NCBI GenBank assembly: GCA_024516035.1
Contig: CM044963.1
Coordinates: 20,142,703-20,206,702, forward strand
Reading direction: 5' to 3'
DNA: 64,000 bases
Source of the DNA: Bactericera cockerelli
Lineage: Eukaryota > Arthropoda > Insecta > Hemiptera > Triozidae
Under the pieces are notes generated by a model, which searched no databases, was not told the origin of the DNA, and was given only the letters and a program-made list of their open reading frames with translations. A program made the translations under genes and the position numbers. Of the stretch, positions 58,844 to 64,000 are shown piece by piece (positions within the stretch are counted from its first letter, which is position 1; every line of letters starts with the position of its first letter).

Positions 58844-59936
58844 TTTTTAAAAACAATAAAGGAACCTTAAATTTCAATTTCTATTCATCCCTGCAAATCT
58901 ACTCCCTAGATATGTGCCTGAAGACCTAAATTTGTTAAAAGAGTTTTACATGGGGAATGAAGTCTATCATGTTCTGTTTTAATTTGATAGACTCCTCTCT
59001 GGAGAGCAAGCCAAATGTGATTGCTCTCTTCTGGGTAATGAGTGTGACACACAAAGAATATTTGAAAACACAAATGTACTGCATCCAATATGGTTTGTCT
59101 TTCAAACATAATGTCATCAACTATTACATATATGGATTCAGGATTTGTGAAGTTCCCCACATACAAAACATAAGGTGTATGGGTCTCTTCTTCTGAAGTG
59201 CAAACTCTGTTTTTTTTAGCCTTTCACTAATTAAATTTGATGAGGAAAGTACCTGTAAGATGAATCCATTCCGTACTTCTGTTCGTGATGGCTTCCAAGA
59301 TTCTTTCCTCACTGTCTTCTGGCTGGGAGTGTCGGTTATAAATGGAAGAAAAAGAAGACACTGTGCATTCATCGCGTCCACATTACTGTCGGGCGTGATT
59401 GCATCAAAAGTATTCCTAAGGATGGAACATGCTTCTTTGTCTCGCAGGGACGCCATTGTATTCACCGCTACATGGAGTATGGTTGGTCGCAATTCAAGCA
59501 TTGCCTTGAAGAGGCTGTCTGCCTTGTCTGGATAGAGATGCTCAAAGTCTATTTCAAACAGTCTGGCTCCCAAGGAGGATTTCAAGACCGGGAATGTCTG
59601 AAAGTACTCCAGGATTGATGTGTACTTGGGTTTTCCCTCCGACAAGCAGGCCATCCGTACAGCAGACGTATCCTGCCATCTCTTTGTGATTGTTTCCAAA
59701 TCTTCTTGCCCAGTCACTCCTTGCAACCACGTCAAATATCCACTGCAAGGTGATTCTGAAAGCAGAAATAGAAGAAAATTAGCAAGAGATAAAAAAGAGA
59801 AAGTGATGGAAAAATTGAGACTTTCCTTCTTCCTTCATTAAAAACGTAACGAAAAAGTTATAGATATCAAAAAAGTATCGAAATAGACCCCCATTATTTT
59901 TCAATTCTGAACTATTTTATATTCAAGTTAAGAAAC

Positions 59937-60136
59937 GTCGCGCATAGATGGTAATTGGATGGGTTACCATCCAGGTATCACCCATGTGATGCTGGCTAGT
60001 CCCGGCCCCACTCAGGCTGGGTGAGGTTAACGTGAGTAGCTAGAATTGGTAAACCTAGCGCATGGAGGGTAAAACCCCCGTTGTGATATGACCTTAGCAG
60101 TTGAAAGCGACGTTGAATCCTACCTAAAAAAAAAAA
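59937..60136 (+). mobile_element. 5S-derived SINE in the last intron of the element 2 SAM gene
   Basis: The 5S-like 3' half is visible as 'attggatgggttaccatcc' followed by 'aggtatcacc'. The shared body follows ('cccactcaggctgggtgagg', 'ggtaaaacccccgttgtgat', 'gttgaaagcgacgttgaatc') and a poly(A) tail at 60,125-60,136. It lies wholly within the intron, antisense to the gene. Confidence 0.75.
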
Positions 60137-61058
60137 GTATGTTCTATTCTATGACTTACCAACTTCAGAGAAGACATCCTTGGTGACTCCATGGGCAGCA
60201 GAATCTTCATCAGATGTCATTTGGACCGAGCTCCTTCTCCTTCTTTTATTTACTACTTCATTCCCTTGATTTTTTAATGTTTTTTGTCTCAACCGTCTGC
60301 TCGCTTCGTAAAGAAGTCCACTGGCGACAATTTTTGGGGACACGTCGGTTGGAGGTTTATAGGGAGAATACCAAGAAGCTTTGGCTTCTTCTAGGAATAA
60401 AGAGCAAATTTGGGTGGCCAACAATGTATATTCAACACTAGATAAATGTCTTTCGGGACATGGAGACAAAATTCTCTCTATTACTGTACGGGCAACATTA
60501 CGTCTTTCGTGGCTGGATTCCAATTTGCTTTTAATAAGATAAGCTTTCATAGAAGGGCTATGTTCTAAAGATGCTCTTACAAAATTTGAATCAATTACCA
60601 AGTACTCCTGGCTTGGAGTACTTGTGTTTTGCATTACTGGAGGACTTTGCACAAGTGACCCACTGAGAGAGTCATTGAAAGAGGGGGAATCTAAGAACAC
60701 ATTACTGGTATTTGAATTAGTGGAACATGTCCAATTAGTAAATTGCGAGGATTGGGACTCGGTCCATGACGAAGATGGCGTAGATGTGAGGACGTTTGCA
60801 TTCCAGTTGTCCGTGTCAGCAGATAACTGCACATTGGAGAAAAACGTTGCTGCTGGTGTAGCGTCAGAAGATAACGTTGCTGCTGTCTGATAGTGTACGT
60901 TATCTGTGACCGCCGTGTTCTGCGTGTTCTCCGTATCCTGGGAAAAAGACGAATTGAATCAAAAACTGGCGGCCATCATCAACTTGCTTAAGCAATAAAA
61001 CCCACACGCACACATGAGTACACACACATGTAGAAAGGACTCGTGAGTAATGAAGGTA

Positions 61059-61346
61059 CAGTAGAACCTCGACATACCGTAATTCAAGGGATATGGCCTA
61101 TTTTTCAAGTATAGTAAAAGCATTATCAGTCATGTCAGGAGTCAGCGCATGTGAAAACTCGACTTCCTAAACTTAAAATATTACGTTGTATAGAGGTCCA
61201 GAAAATTACGTTGTTTAGAGGTAAGTTCACCTTTTGTTTTCTTTTACATTGTATAGAGTTTTCCTATTCTGTGAGGAAGGGAAAGTAAGATTTCAACGTT
61301 ATATCAAGGTTTACGCTGTATCGAGGTACGTTATATCAAGGTTCTA
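61059..61346. mobile_element. pogo/Tigger-like MITE in intron 2 of the element 2 SAM gene
   Basis: The left end CAGTAGAACCTCGACATA follows a TA (61,057-61,058). The right end is a diverged inverted copy ('atatcaaggttcta', about 61,333-61,346). This end type is characteristic of Tigger/pogo elements. The inside repeats 'ttacgttgtatagaggt' and is noncoding. Confidence 0.6.
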
Positions 61347-61952
61347 ACCCCCTCCCCACCCACACACACTCGGTATCAAGGGAAATCTCATTTTAAAACC
61401 ATCTGTATTGAAAGTCGATCTTACCTGCACCCATTGATCTCGTTTTTGCATTAATGTCATGACGTCACCCATGCAGTCTATCAACCTGTAACACTGATCT
61501 TCTTTCAGCACTCGAAGGAGTTGCGGAGTTATTTTGTGTCCTGAAACATAGAAAGATGAAACTAATTAATAAAAGATAGAAACACTACTAACTTTTGAGG
61601 CTAATAAGTCTCTTAATGTTCTTCATGACTGAAACAAATGGCAATCTTCAAGATTTCAAATTGGCAATAGTGCAATTTCTCAATCCCTAAGACTGCTAGC
61701 CTTTTGTACCATTGAATAACAACTTTTTTTAACCATTATTTTTAGTTTGTCAAATTTAATATTTTATTATTGATAATAAAAGAAAATGGCGATTAGTTTA
61801 TTTGTTCTCACAGTATGCTTTGGTTGGTTTTAGGTTAAACATCACCAGTAATAAATTGAAGTATGAATTTTCTACTTACTTTCAAACAATTCTACGTATT
61901 CTGCTAGGTCCCATTGTCGAAGAAGATCGCCAGTTGTTACTAATGACTCCAT

Positions 61953-62870
61953 GGTCTCAGAAGGTTATGCAGAGATGAATAGTTGTTTACAAAAGTAGGT
62001 ACGTACAGGGATAAATAGAAATTGAAATTTATGTCTATTTAAATTAAATTCAACATGTTTCTAAAGTTAAACTATACTAGTAATTTCAAGTTATGTTAAA
62101 ACTTATATGAATGTTCACTCTTATTCATTAGTAAAAACTTCACCCTTCACTATGTTAAAATTATTATACTAGGTATTATTATTTACAAGGTTTTACATTT
62201 TTTTAAAACCTACATTACCGACCGGAACTTTGAAACTAACTTATACAGGAACTTTGAAATTGTTAATGTAACCAAGTGTTGAAACTGTTATTATTTATTC
62301 ACCGGTAGGTATTATTAAAAAAAGAATTAATTTGATTTTATTTACCACTTAGATCAAAATCACTTTGAACGAGAAAACACACTCAAGAGAAAGGTATATT
62401 ATTTATTATTATGCAAATTTATTATTACGGACGAGCAGGGAGGTTGATTGGTATCTTAGGGAGTACTGTTGGAGTTGGAAATGAATTTATATATTACCAC
62501 AAGAACTATTTATACCTACCCACTTTAATAAAAAAAAAAGGTTATTTACAATTACCGGCCGGCCGCGATTTTGTAGAAACCGGCTTTGATTAGGTGCAAA
62601 CTCTATCCCCCCCATCTCTCGCACGAGAACTAGGTACCTATTTTCAAGTATCTGTATGACGATGACTTGAAAATAAACAGGTGATAACAGGTAGTTCGTT
62701 GTTCGTTCTTCATTTTTTTCACTTTTTAACACAACTTTTGAAAATTTATCAATAATTAATTGTTTTAAAGAGCTAAAAAAATTGAACAAACGTACGATCG
62801 TTAAAGATTGAGAGAAGGAGAAGAGTCTGCACACTAATGACTAGAGATTTCATTGTTTTGTCGTAAGGAA
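61953..62870. other. Element 2 leader region, no gene seen
   Basis: AT-rich sequence between the SAM gene ATG and the right subterminal repeats. It should contain the promoter for the minus-strand genes. No canonical TATAAA was found close to the ATG. Confidence 0.45.
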
Positions 62871-62879
62871 TCGAGGCAT

Positions 62880-63560
62880 CCGCTTTCATGAAGTTCATGC
62901 AAACTGAAAAACAGTCAGGCAATTTCTGCATGATTAAAAACATGTTATGAATCTTCTGCATAACCTTTCATGAGATCTAGAGACAAATATGCGAATTCTT
63001 CAAAAATTGTACATCTTTCTTCATAATAGTTTTCCATTTTCATGATATTGAGAAGACCGCATGAAAGTTATACAGACTTAGCATGACTGAGCTTTTCATG
63101 CTAATTAAACATAAAAGTTCATGTTGCCATTTCCTCTTATGAATCGTTCGCATAACTTATACATCTGTCTGCATAAATGTTTTCCGTTTTCATAAATGTT
63201 ATGCAGCCTTTGAAGAGACTGCATGAAAGTTGTGCAGACTTAGCATGACTACGTTTTTTACGCTAATTAAACATAATCTATGCTAATAGATTATGTTGCC
63301 ATTGTCACTATATGAATCTTTTGCGTAGTCTATACATTTTACTGCATAAACGTTTTTCTTTTTCATAATGTTATTCAGCCTTTAAAAAGACTGCATGAAA
63401 GTTGTACAGACTTAGCAAGACAACGTTTTTTCTGCGAATTAAACATAATCTATGCTTATAGCTCATGTTGCCAATAATCTATACATCCTACTGCCTAAAC
63501 GTTTAGCGCGGCTTCTTTGATGTCATGCAGCCTTTAAGAATTCACTGCATGAAAGTTATA
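62880..63560. repeat. Element 2 right subterminal array
   Basis: Four diverged units carry 'gcatgaaagtt' (63,059, 63,221, 63,393 and 63,547; spacing 154-172), each followed by 'cagacttagca' and 'taattaaacataa' words where complete. GCATGA is also the common word of the left arrays (55,905-56,150). Confidence 0.8.
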
Positions 63561-63586
63561 ATATGTGAGTAGCTGGAAGCTGGTTT

Positions 63587-63772
63587 ATGATGCCGACCTC
63601 CGTGGTCGAGAGGTTAAGTCCATTGTCTTTCGATCCGAAGGTTGCAGGTTCGAATCCTGGCCGTGGCGGACATTTCTAGCAGAAAATTTTCGCTGTAGGA
63701 ATGGCATGGTTGTAAGATTTCCTACCCCGAAGTAATGATAACGCGGTTCCAGGGTAGACAAATCTTAAAAAA
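63587..63772 (+). mobile_element. SINE family E, full length with 10-bp target duplication
   Basis: The tRNA-like head has 'cctccgtggtcgagaggtta' (A box) and 'gcaggttcgaatcctgg' (B box). A body of about 105 bases with 'tgtaggaatggcatggttgt' ends in poly(A). AAGCTGGTTT stands on both sides (63,577-63,586 and 63,773-63,782), a clean LINE-type target duplication, so this insertion is younger than the surrounding sequence. Confidence 0.85.
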
Positions 63773-64000
63773 AAGCTGGTTTCTGCTGAACAACAACTTA
63801 CAACAGACCCATTGCATGGGGTTGAATGTCATCAACAACTGACCCAAATAACTATATTAATATGATGTGAATACCTATTAATAGGTATAGATACCTAATA
63901 TATTTCTTAAAACCCACAAAACAGGCCCTATGGTATTCTTTTAATTTCTACTGTTTTCAATATTTTTATGATTTTATAACCTTTGAACACACACAAAGTA

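Larger units (their letters stand above)
58906..61952 (-). pseudogene. SAM-domain accessory gene of element 2 (SAMD3-like), four exons, one frameshift
   Basis: Coding exons: 61,952-61,880, 61,540-61,425, 60,937-60,160 and 59,755-58,906, all GT-AG. Exon 1 is 73 nt with the same phase as in element 1. The N-terminus (MESLVTTGDLLRQWDLAEYV, continuing HKITPQLLRVLKED) fits a SAM domain. The long third exon corresponds to exons 3 and 4 of the element 1 gene joined, so an intron was gained or lost. It carries the conserved block ERRNVARTVIERIL with GLLYEASRRLRQKT and a basic KRRRRSS. The last exon has FPVLKSSLGARLFEIDFEHL. The frame breaks once near 59,163-59,168: HLMFCM is followed, in the next frame, by the expected YVGNFTNPES. 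Adding one base gives 605 residues. Function as in element 1; a damaged copy or an assembly slip. Confidence 0.82.
55373..64000 (-). mobile_element. Element 2: second CACTA/EnSpm-type transposon, right end not found
   Basis: It has the same minus-strand order as element 1: SAM gene (61,952-58,906), then transposase (58,843-56,400), flanked by subterminal repeat arrays at 55,500-56,150 and 62,880-63,560. The probable left tip is CACGCTGAAAAAAATTAGCC at 55,373, which resembles the CACTGAGAAAA tip of element 1. No inverted partner appears before 64,000, so the right end is probably outside the window or lost; the stated end is the window edge. The proteins are clearly diverged from element 1, so this is a separate family. 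Both genes have one frameshift. Nested insertions are a 5S-type SINE, a Tigger-like MITE and a family E SINE. Confidence 0.75.

Noticed and set aside
62411..62834. Short frames on both strands upstream of the element 2 SAM gene
   Set aside because: They have no similarity to the element 1 genes and no splice signals, and lie in the AT-rich leader region.
63590..63668. A functional tRNA gene
   Set aside because: The head is followed by a SINE body and tail, and the whole unit is flanked by a 10-base target duplication.
63830..64000. Right tip of element 2
   Set aside because: I looked for an inverted CACGCTG or CAGTG tip after a T run and found none before the window edge.

Overview
This is AT-rich, repeat-laden eukaryotic DNA, most likely from an insect or other arthropod. 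The coding segments carry GT-AG introns, the SINEs have tRNA or 5S rRNA heads, and the 5S-like piece near 9,290 resembles arthropod 5S rRNA. A 100-base N run at 3,917-4,016 shows that it is a scaffold. Nothing in it looks bacterial or viral. Host coding sequence is almost absent: I support only the last two exons of a membrane-protein gene on the minus strand (coding 2,362-2,175 and 731-576).

The main content is a pair of large DNA transposons of the CACTA/EnSpm (CMC) type. Element 1 fills 27,593-37,843 (10,251 bp). It has 16-bp terminal inverted repeats starting CACTG, a TA target duplication, and subterminal tandem arrays at both ends. It carries two intact genes on the minus strand: a five-exon, 630-residue protein with an N-terminal SAM domain (35,274-32,021), then an 818-residue zinc-finger plus DDE-type transposase (31,704-29,248). 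Element 2 starts at about 55,373 and reaches at least about 63,560, probably past the window edge. It has the same gene order with clearly diverged proteins: a four-exon SAM gene (61,952-58,906), then the transposase 62 bases further on (58,843-56,400). Each element 2 gene has one single-base frameshift. The constant pairing suggests a two-gene transposition module: the transposase cuts the DNA, and the SAM protein may be an accessory subunit that assembles on the terminal arrays, comparable in role to TNPA of the maize Spm element. That role is inference.

Layout: 1-2.4 kb host exons and SINE fragments; 2.6-3.8 kb hairpins and a 45-bp minisatellite; 4-27 kb SINEs of several families, LINE 3' ends, a 131-bp mini-CACTA element (7,852-7,982), minisatellites, a 470-bp near-perfect palindrome (17,525-17,994) and 162-bp tandem repeats (18.1-19.25 kb); 27.6-37.8 kb element 1; 38-55 kb SINEs, a foldback with long arms (45.9-47.4 kb) and long CT-rich tracts with (TC)n runs; 55.4-64 kb element 2, carrying nested SINE and MITE insertions.

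Most open frames outside the transposon genes are low-complexity CT or GA tracts, or tandem repeats whose unit length is a multiple of three. I do not treat them as genes.
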